Of a DNA stretch of 64,000 nt, positions 8,683 through 17,616 are shown in pieces. The stretch spans positions 1-64,000 of the forward strand of contig JBBSUT010000002.1 of NCBI GenBank assembly GCA_038234155.1, written 5' to 3'. Position numbers and translations under genes: made by a program. How positions within the stretch are numbered: position 1 is the first letter of the stretch; the number at the start of each line of letters is the position of its first letter. The DNA comes from Novosphingopyxis sp038234155 (GTDB lineage Bacteria; Pseudomonadota; Alphaproteobacteria; Sphingomonadales; Sphingomonadaceae). The notes beneath the pieces were generated by a model, which saw only the letters and a list, made by a program, of their open reading frames with translations, had not been told where the DNA came from and did not search any database.

Positions 8683-9048
8683 GTGTATCGGTGGGAATAT
8701 TTTGGCGTGTCCGCTCTGCTGCTTGCCTCGACGGCTGCGACGGCGATGGACGCGCAGACCTTCTATACGCGCGCTCAGGCACTGCAAAAAAAAGGGCCGC
8801 TGGCGATGTTTTCCAGAGATCTCAAACCGTTGATGAATGAGATGAAGGCGGCAGGTGTCTCAGTGAAAGGAGAAAACGACGTTGCCAGGAAAAACGGCAC
8901 GCCGCTCTATTGCCCTCCGGACACGGCGAAAGGAATGAGCCCGCAAGACGTGTTACAGGAATTCGGCCGGATTCCTGAGTCGCAGCGCAAGTCGATGTCC
9001 GTCCGTGACGCGTGGAAGTCCATCCTGATCCGCAAATTTCCCTGCTGA
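8683..9048 (+). CDS. Small exported protein, Rap1a/Tai-like, function unknown
   Basis: 121 residues from a GTG at 8683, chosen because GGAGGG (8669-8674) lies 8 bases upstream and because it then begins with a signal-peptide-like stretch ending near ATAMDAQ. The mature part starts FYTRAQALQKKGPLAMFS and ends in a block with YCPPD and a final RKFPC, each with a Cys that could form a disulphide. That ending resembles Rap1a/Tai-type immunity domains (weak similarity by eye), and I recall similar small proteins in sphingomonads. No toxin or secretion gene is near, so an immunity role is not supported. Confidence 0.7.
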   Translation: MYRWEYFGVSALLLASTAATAMDAQTFYTRAQALQKKGPLAMFSRDLKPLMNEMKAAGVSVKGENDVARKNGTPLYCPPDTAKGMSPQDVLQEFGRIPESQRKSMSVRDAWKSILIRKFPC

Positions 9049-9067
9049 CTGCCGCAAGGCGGCAGTG

Positions 9068-11200
9068 CTAGCCTGCCCTCGCAACGATCCGCGCCCACTC
9101 CGCCTCATCGACCATACGTACACCCAGTTCTTCCGCTTTTTTCAGCTTCGACCCCGCGCCCGGTCCGGCCACCAACAAATCGGTCTTGGCGCTGATCGAA
9201 CCGGCCGCCTTGGCGCCCAGCCGTTCGGCCTGTGCCTTGGCTTCGTCGCGGCTCATCGTCTCCAGCTTGCCAGTAAACACAACCGTCTGGCCCGCGACTT
9301 CGCTCTGGATCGTTTCCACAACGAAAGGCTCGGGATTGACCGCGTCCATTAGGTTGTCCCACGCCGCCCGGTTGTGCTTTTCATGGAAGAAGTCAGCCAG
9401 CGCGAAGCCTACCGCTATACCGATCCCGTCGGTCTGTACTTCGAGGATGCGTTTGATCGCTTCGTCCATGCGCGTACGAAACTTGCCATCGCTTTCGCCG
9501 TCTAACCGGGGATGATTATAGCGGTAGCTTTGCACTTCTAGTGCCTTGCCGGGTAATTTTCCCAGTCTGCCGAGTCCCTTCATGAGATCGCGCGCGGTCA
9601 CGTTGCCAACATGGCGGATGCCCAGGCCGAACAGCAGCCGCGCCGCATCAGGCCGTCGCTTCGCCTCGATCGCAGCCAGCAGATTGTCCACGGACTTGTC
9701 CTGCCAGCCCTCACGCTCCAATATTTCGGCGCGATGTTCGCGCAGCCGGAAAATGTCGGCAGGGCTGTGGATCAGGCCGACCTGCAGGAATTCTGCAATG
9801 CTCTTTTCGCCCAGCCCTTCGATATCCAGTGCGCCGCGCGACACGAAATGGATCAGTCGCTGGAAACGCTGCGCCGGGCAGACCAGTCCGCCGGTGCAGC
9901 GCACATCGACTTCGCCTTCCTCCGCGACCGCTTCCGATCCGCATTCGGGGCAGGTTTCCGGGAAATGGAATAGGCTACGCTTTTGCTCGCGCGTCAGATT
10001 TTCGACCACCTGCGGGATCACATCGCCCGCACGCTGAATGCGCACACGGTCACCCGGCCGCACGCCCAGCCGGGCGATTTCATCGCGGTTGTGCAGCGTG
10101 ACGTTGGACACCACCACGCCGCCCACCGTCACCGGGGTCAGCCGTCCAACGGGCGTCAATTTGCCGGTGCGGCCAACCTGGATGTCGATCGCCTCCAGCG
10201 TGGTTTCCGCCTTCTCCGCCGGGAATTTGTGCGCGATGGCCCAACGCGGCGCCTTGGCGACGAAGCCCAACCGTTCTTGCCAGTCGAGCCTGTCTACCTT
10301 GTAGACCACGCCGTCGATATCATATGGCATGTCAGCACGTTGCGCTTCGATCTTGCGATAATGTTTCAACAGCGCGTCCAGCGTATCGAAACGCTTCAGA
10401 TGCTCTGAAACCGGACACCCCCAGCCTGCGATGGCGCGCATCACGTCGCTCTGCGTTTCACCCGGCACGGCGTCATGGTCGCCCCAGCCATGCGCCAGAA
10501 ACCGCAGCGGCCGCGCCTCGGTGACGCCCGCATCCTTCTGCCGCAGCGATCCGGCGGCAGCATTACGAGGATTGGCAAAGATTTTTTCGCCCGCCGCGTC
10601 CTGTGTCTCGTTCAGCGCGGCGAAGGCGGCCTTGGACATGTACACTTCGCCGCGCACCTCGAAGAGGCTGGGCGCGCTGTCCGGCAGCGTTCGCGGAATA
10701 TCCGGAATCGTCAGTGCATTGGGCGTCACATCCTCACCCACCTGCCCGTCGCCGCGCGTCGCGGCGCGGACCAGCTTGCGGTCTTCGTAACGGATGGAAA
10801 GCGACAGTCCGTCGATCTTGTCTTCGGCGGTCAGACAGACCGGCTCATCCTCGGCCAGGCTCAGGAAGCGCCGCACACGCGCCAAAAATTCTGAAATGTC
10901 CTCGTCGGCAAAACCATTGTCGAGCGAATAGAGCCGCTGCTCGTGCCGCACCTTGGCCAGCGGCGACGAAGCCAGCGCCGCGCCGACCGTCACATTAGGG
11001 CTGTCCGCGCGCACGAGATGCGGAAATTTCTCCTCAATCGCATTGTTGCGCCTCACCAATGCATCATAGTCCGCGTCCGAAAGCGTTGGCGCATCCTCGG
11101 CGTGGTAGAGCTGGTTGTGCTTCGCGATTTCCTTCGCAAGCTTCATGAGTGCGTTGGCAGCATCGGCTTCGGTTTCAGGCAGAGGAGCTGCGTTAGTCAC
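9068..11200 (-). CDS. ligA: NAD-dependent DNA ligase
   Basis: About 710 residues, normal for LigA. It seals nicks during replication and repair with NAD as adenylate donor. The adenylated lysine is near residue 128 in KIDGLS, with TRGDGQVGEDVT after it. The four-Cys zinc finger (CPECG...RCTGGLVCPAQ) lies near residues 415-440, helix-hairpin-helix repeats follow, and a BRCT domain (VVFTGKLETMSRDEA, KTDLLVAG) ends the protein. The GTG at 11200 is preferred; an in-frame GTG at 11227 would add 9 residues, and neither has a strong ribosome-binding site. It follows recN on the same strand. Confidence 0.96.
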   Translation of the reverse strand: MTNAAPLPETEADAANALMKLAKEIAKHNQLYHAEDAPTLSDADYDALVRRNNAIEEKFPHLVRADSPNVTVGAALASSPLAKVRHEQRLYSLDNGFADEDISEFLARVRRFLSLAEDEPVCLTAEDKIDGLSLSIRYEDRKLVRAATRGDGQVGEDVTPNALTIPDIPRTLPDSAPSLFEVRGEVYMSKAAFAALNETQDAAGEKIFANPRNAAAGSLRQKDAGVTEARPLRFLAHGWGDHDAVPGETQSDVMRAIAGWGCPVSEHLKRFDTLDALLKHYRKIEAQRADMPYDIDGVVYKVDRLDWQERLGFVAKAPRWAIAHKFPAEKAETTLEAIDIQVGRTGKLTPVGRLTPVTVGGVVVSNVTLHNRDEIARLGVRPGDRVRIQRAGDVIPQVVENLTREQKRSLFHFPETCPECGSEAVAEEGEVDVRCTGGLVCPAQRFQRLIHFVSRGALDIEGLGEKSIAEFLQVGLIHSPADIFRLREHRAEILEREGWQDKSVDNLLAAIEAKRRPDAARLLFGLGIRHVGNVTARDLMKGLGRLGKLPGKALEVQSYRYNHPRLDGESDGKFRTRMDEAIKRILEVQTDGIGIAVGFALADFFHEKHNRAAWDNLMDAVNPEPFVVETIQSEVAGQTVVFTGKLETMSRDEAKAQAERLGAKAAGSISAKTDLLVAGPGAGSKLKKAEELGVRMVDEAEWARIVARAG

Positions 11201-11304
11201 GATGCTCAATCCACGCACCTTTCCCACCAGAGGACTGTGATCGGACAGTGGGCGATTTTTGATCGCGCTCCATATTTCCAGATTCTTCAGAATTCGACGT
11301 CATC

Positions 11305-12984
11305 TCACACGCCCTCCAGCAGCCGATCCGCCTGCGCCCGTGCCTCGTCCGTCACCTCCGCGCCGGAAAGCATCCGCGCGATTTCCTGGCGGCGGGCGGC
11401 GGGATCGAGCCGGTGGACGCCGGTGCGGGTCACGGTGCCCGCTTCTCCGCCATGAGCGCTCGACTTGGCAATGAACAGATGATGCGTGCCCGTGGCGGCG
11501 ACTTGCGGGCTGTGGGTGACAGCGAGCAGCTGGCGGCTGGACGCTAGGCGCGCGAGGCGTTCGCCGATAGCACTGGCCACCGCACCACCGACACCGCGGT
11601 CGATCTCGTCGAAAATGATCGTTTCCGCCCCGCCCTCTTCGGCCAGCGCGACCTTCAGCGCCAGAATGAAGCGCGACAGTTCTCCGCCTGAAGCAATCTT
11701 AGCCAGCGGCGCGAAGGGCGCGCCGGGATTGGTCGCGATCAGGAACTCCACCCGGTCCTTGCCGCGCGGTCCCCATTGTTCGGGGGGCAGCGGGTCAACT
11801 GACGTCCGGAAGCGTGCAGCGTCAAGTTTCAGCGGCGCAAGTTCGCCCGCCACGGCAGCGTCCAAACGTGCCCCTGCCTGCGTGCGCCAGGCGGTCAGCG
11901 CGTCGGCGGCATCGGCATAGGCAGAGGCCGCCTGTGCCTCCGCTGCTTCCAGTTTGGCGATCCCGGCCGCGCCGCCCTTTAGCGCATCCCGTCTTGCGCT
12001 CAGCCGCGCAAGAAGGTCCGCCAGCGCGTCCGGCGCGACCTGATGCTTGCGGGCGACAGCGCGCAATTCGAACAAACGCATCTCTACGGCGTCCAGCCGT
12101 GCCGGCTCGAACGCCAGCGCATCTACGGCACAATTCAGCTTTTCCTCGGCTTCGGTCGCCTCGATCAAGGCGCGGTCGAGCGCCTCAAGTGCCTGGCCGA
12201 GCAGTGCATGCCCCTCGGACACCCGGTCGAGCCGGCGTGCGGCGCTGCGCAATTGGGCTATCCCCCCGTCCGATCCTTCGAATACGGCACGGATCGCCTC
12301 CAGATCCTCGGCGATGCGCTCACCCGCCTGCATCGAAGCGCGCTCGTCGGCCAGGGCCTGTTCCTCGCCGGGTTCGGGCAACAGCGTTTCCAGCTCTCCC
12401 ACCGCATGGTCGAGCCATTCGCGGTCCCGCTCTGCGGAGTCGCGTTCCTCCCGCGCGGTGTCGAGACAAATCTGCGCGGCGATCCAGGCCTTGTGCGCTG
12501 CGGCGACCGGAGCGGCATCGCTGCGCCCGTAGCCATCGAGCAATATCCGGTGACCGCGCGGATTGAGCAGACCGCGGTCGTCATGCTGACCATGAATCTC
12601 GACAAGGTGGCGGCCAACTTCTCGCAGAAAGGCGGCGCTGCATGGCTGATCGGCAAGATAAGCCCGGCTGCCGCCGTCAGCCTTGACGGTACGCCGGATG
12701 ATGAGCGGCTCGCCCGGCTCATGGTCGATGTCGTTCTCGCCCAGCAAGCGTTCAAGCGGCGAACCGGGCGGCGGCGCGGCGAAGCTGGCGGTTACCCGCG
12801 CGCGCTCGGCCCCCTGCCGCACCAACCCGCTGTCGGCGCGCGCGCCCAGCGCCAAGCCCAGCGAATCGAGCAGAATGGACTTGCCCGCGCCGGTTTCTCC
12901 GGTGAGCACGCTGAGCCCGCCCTCGAATTCCAGATCAAGCGCCTCGATCAGAACGACATCGCGGATAGACAGCGCGGTTAGCAT
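11305..12984 (-). CDS. recN: DNA repair protein RecN
   Basis: 559 residues, the usual RecN length. RecN is an SMC-like ATPase used in double-strand-break repair. The N terminus MLTALSIRDVVLIEALDL is typical, Walker A GETGAGKS is at 29-36, long coiled-coil arms fill the middle, and the ABC signature (SGGELSRFILALK) and Walker B (TIIFDEIDRGVGG) lie in the C-terminal third. It stands in the run bamD-recN-ligA on one strand, an order common in alphaproteobacteria. Confidence 0.96.
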   Translation of the reverse strand: MLTALSIRDVVLIEALDLEFEGGLSVLTGETGAGKSILLDSLGLALGARADSGLVRQGAERARVTASFAAPPPGSPLERLLGENDIDHEPGEPLIIRRTVKADGGSRAYLADQPCSAAFLREVGRHLVEIHGQHDDRGLLNPRGHRILLDGYGRSDAAPVAAAHKAWIAAQICLDTAREERDSAERDREWLDHAVGELETLLPEPGEEQALADERASMQAGERIAEDLEAIRAVFEGSDGGIAQLRSAARRLDRVSEGHALLGQALEALDRALIEATEAEEKLNCAVDALAFEPARLDAVEMRLFELRAVARKHQVAPDALADLLARLSARRDALKGGAAGIAKLEAAEAQAASAYADAADALTAWRTQAGARLDAAVAGELAPLKLDAARFRTSVDPLPPEQWGPRGKDRVEFLIATNPGAPFAPLAKIASGGELSRFILALKVALAEEGGAETIIFDEIDRGVGGAVASAIGERLARLASSRQLLAVTHSPQVAATGTHHLFIAKSSAHGGEAGTVTRTGVHRLDPAARRQEIARMLSGAEVTDEARAQADRLLEGV

Positions 12985-13057
12985 GGATAAGCCCTACCCG
13001 CTTGGGCAGACAAGGGGAATAGAGCGTGAACGCAGGCCGCGCGCGGGCGGCACCGCA

Positions 13058-13846
13058 TCAGACGTAGCTTGGTGCCTTATCCTGCATAAGTTCATAGGCG
13101 CGCTCATACCATTTGCTGCCCGGATAATTATTGCCGAGAACGGCGGCGGCCTTTTTCGCCTCCTCCGGAATGCCGAGGGACAGATAGGATTCGACCAGCC
13201 GGTACAACGCCTCAGGCGCGTGCGTCGTCGTCTGATATTTGTCGACCACCTCGCGAAAGCGCAGCGTGGCGGCGAGCCACTGGTTGCGCCGTTCGTAGAA
13301 CCGCCCGATTTCCATTTCCTTGCCGGCCAAGTGATCATTCACCAGATCGATCTTGAGCGCGGCATCGGAAGCGTAGCGCGTTTCTGGGTAGCGGCGCTGC
13401 ACCTCGCCCAGCGCGGCCAGCGCCTGCTCGGTCACGCTCTGGTCCCGCCGCACGTCGGTGATCTGCTCATAATAGCTGATGCCGATCAGATAATAGGCGT
13501 AAGCCGCGTCCTTGTTGCCGGGGTGGATCGACAGGAAACGCTGTGATGCCTCGATCGCCTTGGTATAATCGCTCGCCTGATAATAGCTGAACGCACTCAT
13601 CAGCTGCGCGCGCCGAGCCCAGGGCGAATAGGGATGCTGACGCTCCACCTCGTCGAACAAGGCAGCGGCGACCTTGTACTGGTTCTTGTCCAGCCGATCC
13701 TTGGCCGCGTTGTACAACGTCCCGACGTCGCGCGCGACATAGGCTGTATCGGCTGATTTGCTGCCACCAATGCCGAGCGTGGAACAGCCGGAAAGCAAGC
13801 CAATGGTGAGCGCGAGCGCGCCGGTGCGAAAGATCGTTCTGGTCAT
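13058..13846 (-). CDS. bamD: Outer membrane protein assembly factor BamD
   Basis: 262 residues. A lipoprotein signal ends in LLSGC with Cys21 as the lipidated residue. The mature part holds TPR repeats (AAALFDEVERQHPYSPWARRA, YTKAIEASQRF, YAYYLIGISYYEQ), as in BamD, which with BamA folds outer-membrane beta barrels. The start at 13846 has AGGGA seven bases upstream; the frame continues upstream without a good start. lpxC, which often lies upstream of bamD, is absent; a divergent GAF gene is there instead. Confidence 0.94.
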   Translation of the reverse strand: MTRTIFRTGALALTIGLLSGCSTLGIGGSKSADTAYVARDVGTLYNAAKDRLDKNQYKVAAALFDEVERQHPYSPWARRAQLMSAFSYYQASDYTKAIEASQRFLSIHPGNKDAAYAYYLIGISYYEQITDVRRDQSVTEQALAALGEVQRRYPETRYASDAALKIDLVNDHLAGKEMEIGRFYERRNQWLAATLRFREVVDKYQTTTHAPEALYRLVESYLSLGIPEEAKKAAAVLGNNYPGSKWYERAYELMQDKAPSYV

Positions 13847-14070
13847 GTCCGGTTCCCTAGCCTGCCGAGCGGGCGAGGCCAAGCCGTAAGCGTGGCCGGC
13901 TGTACGCCCGATGAAGGCAGGGCCGCTCAGCGGTCCGGATCGCACGCCGCGTACTGAACAATTTTACCACGTCCCGTCAGCATTTGTTGAACCATGGTCC
14001 CCCACAATGAGCTCTGAAGCAAAAGGGGTGGAAACCAAACACGTGGGGACGTGACCAGGGAATAGACGTA

Positions 14071-14691
14071 ATGCTCGACCTTTCGAATCGCGAACCGATA
14101 TGCCTTGCCGAGGAACGCCGGCTAATCGCGCTTTACGCGCTGTACCGGATGGACGCGCCAGGCGATCCGCTGCTGCAGGCAATCGTGGTTCACGCCGCTG
14201 CGCTGTTCGACGCGCCGATCGGCTGCATCGCATTGGTGGACCGCAACCACCAGATGTTTATCGCGCGCCTGGGGATCGATATGATGCAGACCAACCGCAG
14301 CTGGTCCTTTTCCACCCATGCGATACAGAACGCAGGACCATATGAGATCGTCGATCCCGCCCGGCACGACATCTTTGCGGCCAATCCGCTGGTATTGGGT
14401 GCGCCCCATGTCCGCTATTACTGCGCCGCGCCGCTGCAACTGGCCAATGGGCGGCGCGTCGGCACACTGAGTGTGGTCGACGACCGGCAGCGGCCTGCCG
14501 CCACGCCGCAACAGCGCGCTGCGTTGTCCGTGCTGGCGGCAGAGGCGGTCGACCGGCTTACAACGCTGGCGGCCGAGGCGCGTCCCCGGGACACCGACGA
14601 TAGGGACTGTATGGTCCAAGCACGCCGCCGCCAACCTGCGCATGCCCATCCGGGCTTCGCTTCGCTCTGCGGCAGCCTGATCGCGGCCTGA
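14071..14691 (+). CDS. GAF domain-containing protein
   Basis: 206 residues. One GAF domain covers about residues 30-170 (FDAPIGCIALVDRNHQMF, HAIQNAGPYEIVDPARHDIF, YCAAPLQLANGRRVGTLSVVDD). GAF domains bind small ligands or cofactors, and this sequence type is the one usually joined to histidine kinases or GGDEF domains, yet no output domain is attached. The diguanylate cyclase at 50467-51909 has a related GAF domain. It is likely a soluble sensor that acts through a partner, but neither ligand nor partner can be read from the sequence. It diverges from bamD. Confidence 0.8.
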   Translation: MLDLSNREPICLAEERRLIALYALYRMDAPGDPLLQAIVVHAAALFDAPIGCIALVDRNHQMFIARLGIDMMQTNRSWSFSTHAIQNAGPYEIVDPARHDIFAANPLVLGAPHVRYYCAAPLQLANGRRVGTLSVVDDRQRPAATPQQRAALSVLAAEAVDRLTTLAAEARPRDTDDRDCMVQARRRQPAHAHPGFASLCGSLIAA

Positions 14692-14752
14692 CGCCGTTCT
14701 ATATCGGCAACCCACACAGGCTGCGACCACGAACTGACTGTAAAAAAAGATC

Positions 14753-14790
14753 AAAAAAAGGGCGCCGGATCTACCGGCGCCCCGTTTTCT
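14753..14790. terminator. Bidirectional Rho-independent terminator
   Basis: A 9-bp perfect GC-rich stem (gggcgccgg at 14760-14768, ccggcgccc at 14774-14782) with a 5-base loop is preceded by seven A and followed by a short T run. It serves the convergent GAF gene and pnp; the minus-strand side has the longer T tract. Confidence 0.9.
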
Positions 14791-14811
14791 TTGCGTTCGC
14801 CAGCGACCGGA

Positions 14812-17115
14812 TCAGTCGTTGGTGATGAAGTCGGGCAGACCGGCGACCTCGCCCTTCGCACCATCATCGCCGCCGCCGCCGTCACGACCGCCGCGCGGAC
14901 CGCGCCCACGGCCACGCGGACCACCGCGACCACCGTCTCCGTCACCGCGTGGCTTGCGATCGCCGCGATCGCTGCGGCCTTCGCTACGGCCCTCGCGTGG
15001 CGGACGGCTGTCCTCCAGCTCTTCGCCGGTTTCCTGATCGACCACCCGCATCGACAGGCGCACCTTACCGCGCTGATCGATCTCGAGCACCTTGACCTTG
15101 ACTTCCTGCCCTTCGGACAGGACGTCAGCGACCTTTTCCACGCGTTCGTTCTTGATCTCCGATACGTGGACCAGACCGTCCTTGCCGCCCATGAAGTTCA
15201 CGAACGCGCCAAAATCGACGAGGTTGACGACTTTACCGTTGTAGACCTTCCCCACTTCGGCCTCTTCCACAATGCCTTCGATCCAGCGCTTGGCCGCTTC
15301 GATTTGGGCAACGTCGGAAGACGAGATCTTGATCACACCGTCATCGTCGATGTCGACCTTGGCGCCGGTTTCCGCGACGATCTCGCGGATGACCTTGCCG
15401 CCCGTGCCAATGATGTCACGGATCTTGGTCTTGTCGATCTGCATCGTCTCGATGCGGGGCGCGAAGTCCGACAGTTCCTGGCGGGTGCCGCCAAGCGCTT
15501 CGTTCATTTTGCCCAGAATGTGCGCGCGGCCTTCCTTGGCCTGCGCCAGCGCGGTCTTCATGATCTCCTCGGTGATCCCGGCGACCTTGATGTCCATCTG
15601 GAGCGAGGTGATGCCCTGCTCAGTACCGGCCACCTTGAAGTCCATATCGCCCAGATGATCCTCGTCACCCAGAATGTCCGACAGGACGGTAAAGTCATCG
15701 CCTTCCAGGATGAGGCCCATGGCGATGCCCGAAACCGGGCGCTTCAGCGGCACGCCCGCGTCCATCATCGCCAGCGAACCACCGCACACGGTCGCCATCG
15801 AGGACGAGCCGTTGCTCTCGGTGATGTCTGAAAGAACGCGGATGGTGTAGGGAAATTCGTCCATGTCGGGCAGCACGGGGCGCAGCGCGCGCCATGCCAG
15901 CTTGCCGTGCCCGGTTTCGCGGCGGCTGGTGAAGCCGAAGCGGCCCACTTCGCCGACCGAATAGGGTGGGAAATTATAATGCAGCATGAAGCGCTCATAG
16001 CTGAGGCCCTCCAGACCGTCGATCATCTGTTCGGCGTCCTTCGTGCCAAGCGTGGTGGTGCAGATGGCCTGCGTCTCGCCGCGCGTGAACAGCGCCGAAC
16101 CATGGGCGCGGGGCAGGAAATGCACCATCGCCTCGATCGGCCGGATCTCGTTGGTCTTGCGGCCATCGATACGGCTGCCGTCCTTGAGGATGGCACCGCG
16201 CACGATATCAGCTTCCAACTTCTTGACCATCTTGCCGGCAGTCATCTGCTGCTGCCCATCGGCATCGGCATAGTGCGCCTTCGCTTTGTCACGCGCCATA
16301 TTGAGCGCGTTCGATCGCTCGGACTTGTCGGTGAGCTTGTAGGCGGCGGCAATGTCCTTGCCGATCAGACCTTTCAGCTCTTTCTTGACCGCATCATTGC
16401 CGTCGGAGCTTTTGACTTCCCACGGCTCCTTTGCGGCCTTCTCGGCCAAATCGATGATCGCGTTGATCACTGGCTTGATGTGCTGATGCGCAAACATCAC
16501 TGCACCAAGCATGATTTCTTCGTCCAGTTCCTTGGCTTCGGATTCCACCATCATCACGGCGTCGCCGGTAGCAGCAATGACCAAGTCGAGCTCGCCCTCT
16601 TCCTTGATGCTCGAGAGGCTGGGATTGAGCTGATATTCGCCGTTCTGATAACCAACGCGTGCGCCGCCGATCGGGCCCATGAAAGGCAGACCGGATATGG
16701 TCAGCGCCGCAGACGCCGCGATCAGCGCCAGGATATCAGGCTCAGTCTCGCCATCATAGCTAAGGACCTGGCAGATCACGTTGATTTCATTGTAGAAACC
16801 TTCCGGGAACAGCGGGCGCACCGGACGGTCGATGAGACGGCTCGTGAGCGTCTCCTTTTCCGTGGCGCGGCCTTCACGCTTGAAGAAGCCGCCCGGAATG
16901 CGTCCGGCGGCCGAGAACTTTTCCTGATAGTGGACGGTGAGCGGGAAAAAGTCCTGCCCATCGCGAACCGATTTGGCGGCGGTCACGGCGCACAACACAA
17001 CGGTGTCGCCATAAGTGGCCAGCACGGCGCCGTCGGCCTGACGGGCGATGCGGCCGGTTTCCAGAGTGAGGGTCTTGCCGCCCCATTCCAGCTCTACTTT
17101 TTGCGTATCGAACAT
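14812..17115 (-). CDS. pnp: Polynucleotide phosphorylase
   Basis: 767 residues. PNPase is a trimeric 3'-5' phosphorolytic exoribonuclease of the RNA degradosome. Two RNase PH domains are followed by a KH domain (IRDIIGTGGKVIREI) and an S1 domain (VYNGKVVNLVDFGAFVNFM). After S1 there is an unusual Arg-Gly-Asp-rich segment of about 50 residues (roughly 704-755), then a conserved end GLPDFITND. Residue composition suggests this tail is disordered and binds RNA. The start has GAAGGA six bases upstream. It follows rpsO, whose terminator lies in the leader; the leader of about 170 bases could be a site of autoregulation, as in E. coli pnp. Confidence 0.97.
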   Translation of the reverse strand: MFDTQKVELEWGGKTLTLETGRIARQADGAVLATYGDTVVLCAVTAAKSVRDGQDFFPLTVHYQEKFSAAGRIPGGFFKREGRATEKETLTSRLIDRPVRPLFPEGFYNEINVICQVLSYDGETEPDILALIAASAALTISGLPFMGPIGGARVGYQNGEYQLNPSLSSIKEEGELDLVIAATGDAVMMVESEAKELDEEIMLGAVMFAHQHIKPVINAIIDLAEKAAKEPWEVKSSDGNDAVKKELKGLIGKDIAAAYKLTDKSERSNALNMARDKAKAHYADADGQQQMTAGKMVKKLEADIVRGAILKDGSRIDGRKTNEIRPIEAMVHFLPRAHGSALFTRGETQAICTTTLGTKDAEQMIDGLEGLSYERFMLHYNFPPYSVGEVGRFGFTSRRETGHGKLAWRALRPVLPDMDEFPYTIRVLSDITESNGSSSMATVCGGSLAMMDAGVPLKRPVSGIAMGLILEGDDFTVLSDILGDEDHLGDMDFKVAGTEQGITSLQMDIKVAGITEEIMKTALAQAKEGRAHILGKMNEALGGTRQELSDFAPRIETMQIDKTKIRDIIGTGGKVIREIVAETGAKVDIDDDGVIKISSSDVAQIEAAKRWIEGIVEEAEVGKVYNGKVVNLVDFGAFVNFMGGKDGLVHVSEIKNERVEKVADVLSEGQEVKVKVLEIDQRGKVRLSMRVVDQETGEELEDSRPPREGRSEGRSDRGDRKPRGDGDGGRGGPRGRGRGPRGGRDGGGGDDGAKGEVAGLPDFITND

Positions 17116-17287
17116 ATGATTTCCTTCTGAACCCTTCCGCCAGATTGCGCGAAGGGGCCTCTTGTTTCCGCACGGGTCCGGCGCGGATCGGATATGGGCT
17201 ACTATGCGCCCGGTGGGCCGTCCGCCTCATTGCGGAGAGCCCCGTTCATGTGAGTCTTGTAACGGGAACAAAGTCACAGGAACAAAC

Positions 17288-17315
17288 AAAAAACGGCCCC
17301 GCTAGGCGGAGCCGT
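17288..17315 (-). terminator. Rho-independent terminator downstream of rpsO
   Basis: On the minus strand a 10-bp stem with one G-T pair (17306-17315 against 17293-17302) and a 3-base loop is followed by six T. It lies ten bases past the rpsO stop and would end the rimP-rpsO transcript, or act as an attenuator ahead of pnp. Confidence 0.85.
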
Positions 17316-17325
17316 CTTTTAATTC

Positions 17326-17595
17326 TTACTTGCGCAGGCCGAGCTTCTTGATCAAATCAGCATAGCGCTGCTCGTCCTTCTTGCGGAGATAATCCAGCAA
17401 GGAGCGGCGCTTGTTGACCATGGCCAGCAATCCGCGGCGCGAATGATTGTCCTTGTGGTTATCCTTGAAGTGATCGGTGAGGTTGTTGATGCGATCAGTC
17501 AGGATCGCGACCTGCACTTCGGGAGAACCCGTATCGCCCTTCTGACGAGCGTTGTCGTTGATGACTTCCTGCTTGCGTTCTGCAGTGATCGACAT
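17326..17595 (-). CDS. rpsO: 30S ribosomal protein S15
   Basis: 89 residues, exactly the size of S15. S15 binds 16S rRNA at the central domain early in small-subunit assembly. The blocks DTGSPEVQVAILTDRINNLT, HKDNHSRRGLLAMV and RRSLLDYLRKKD are typical. It lies 21 bases after truB and ahead of pnp, the standard truB-rpsO-pnp order. Confidence 0.98.
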   Translation of the reverse strand: MSITAERKQEVINDNARQKGDTGSPEVQVAILTDRINNLTDHFKDNHKDNHSRRGLLAMVNKRRSLLDYLRKKDEQRYADLIKKLGLRK

Positions 17596-17616
17596 AAATT
17601 CCGTTTCCTTCGAACA

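Noticed and set aside
17116..17287. Riboswitch in the pnp leader
   Set aside because: No known aptamer pattern is visible; the leader may still take part in pnp autoregulation, but I cannot support a structure by eye.
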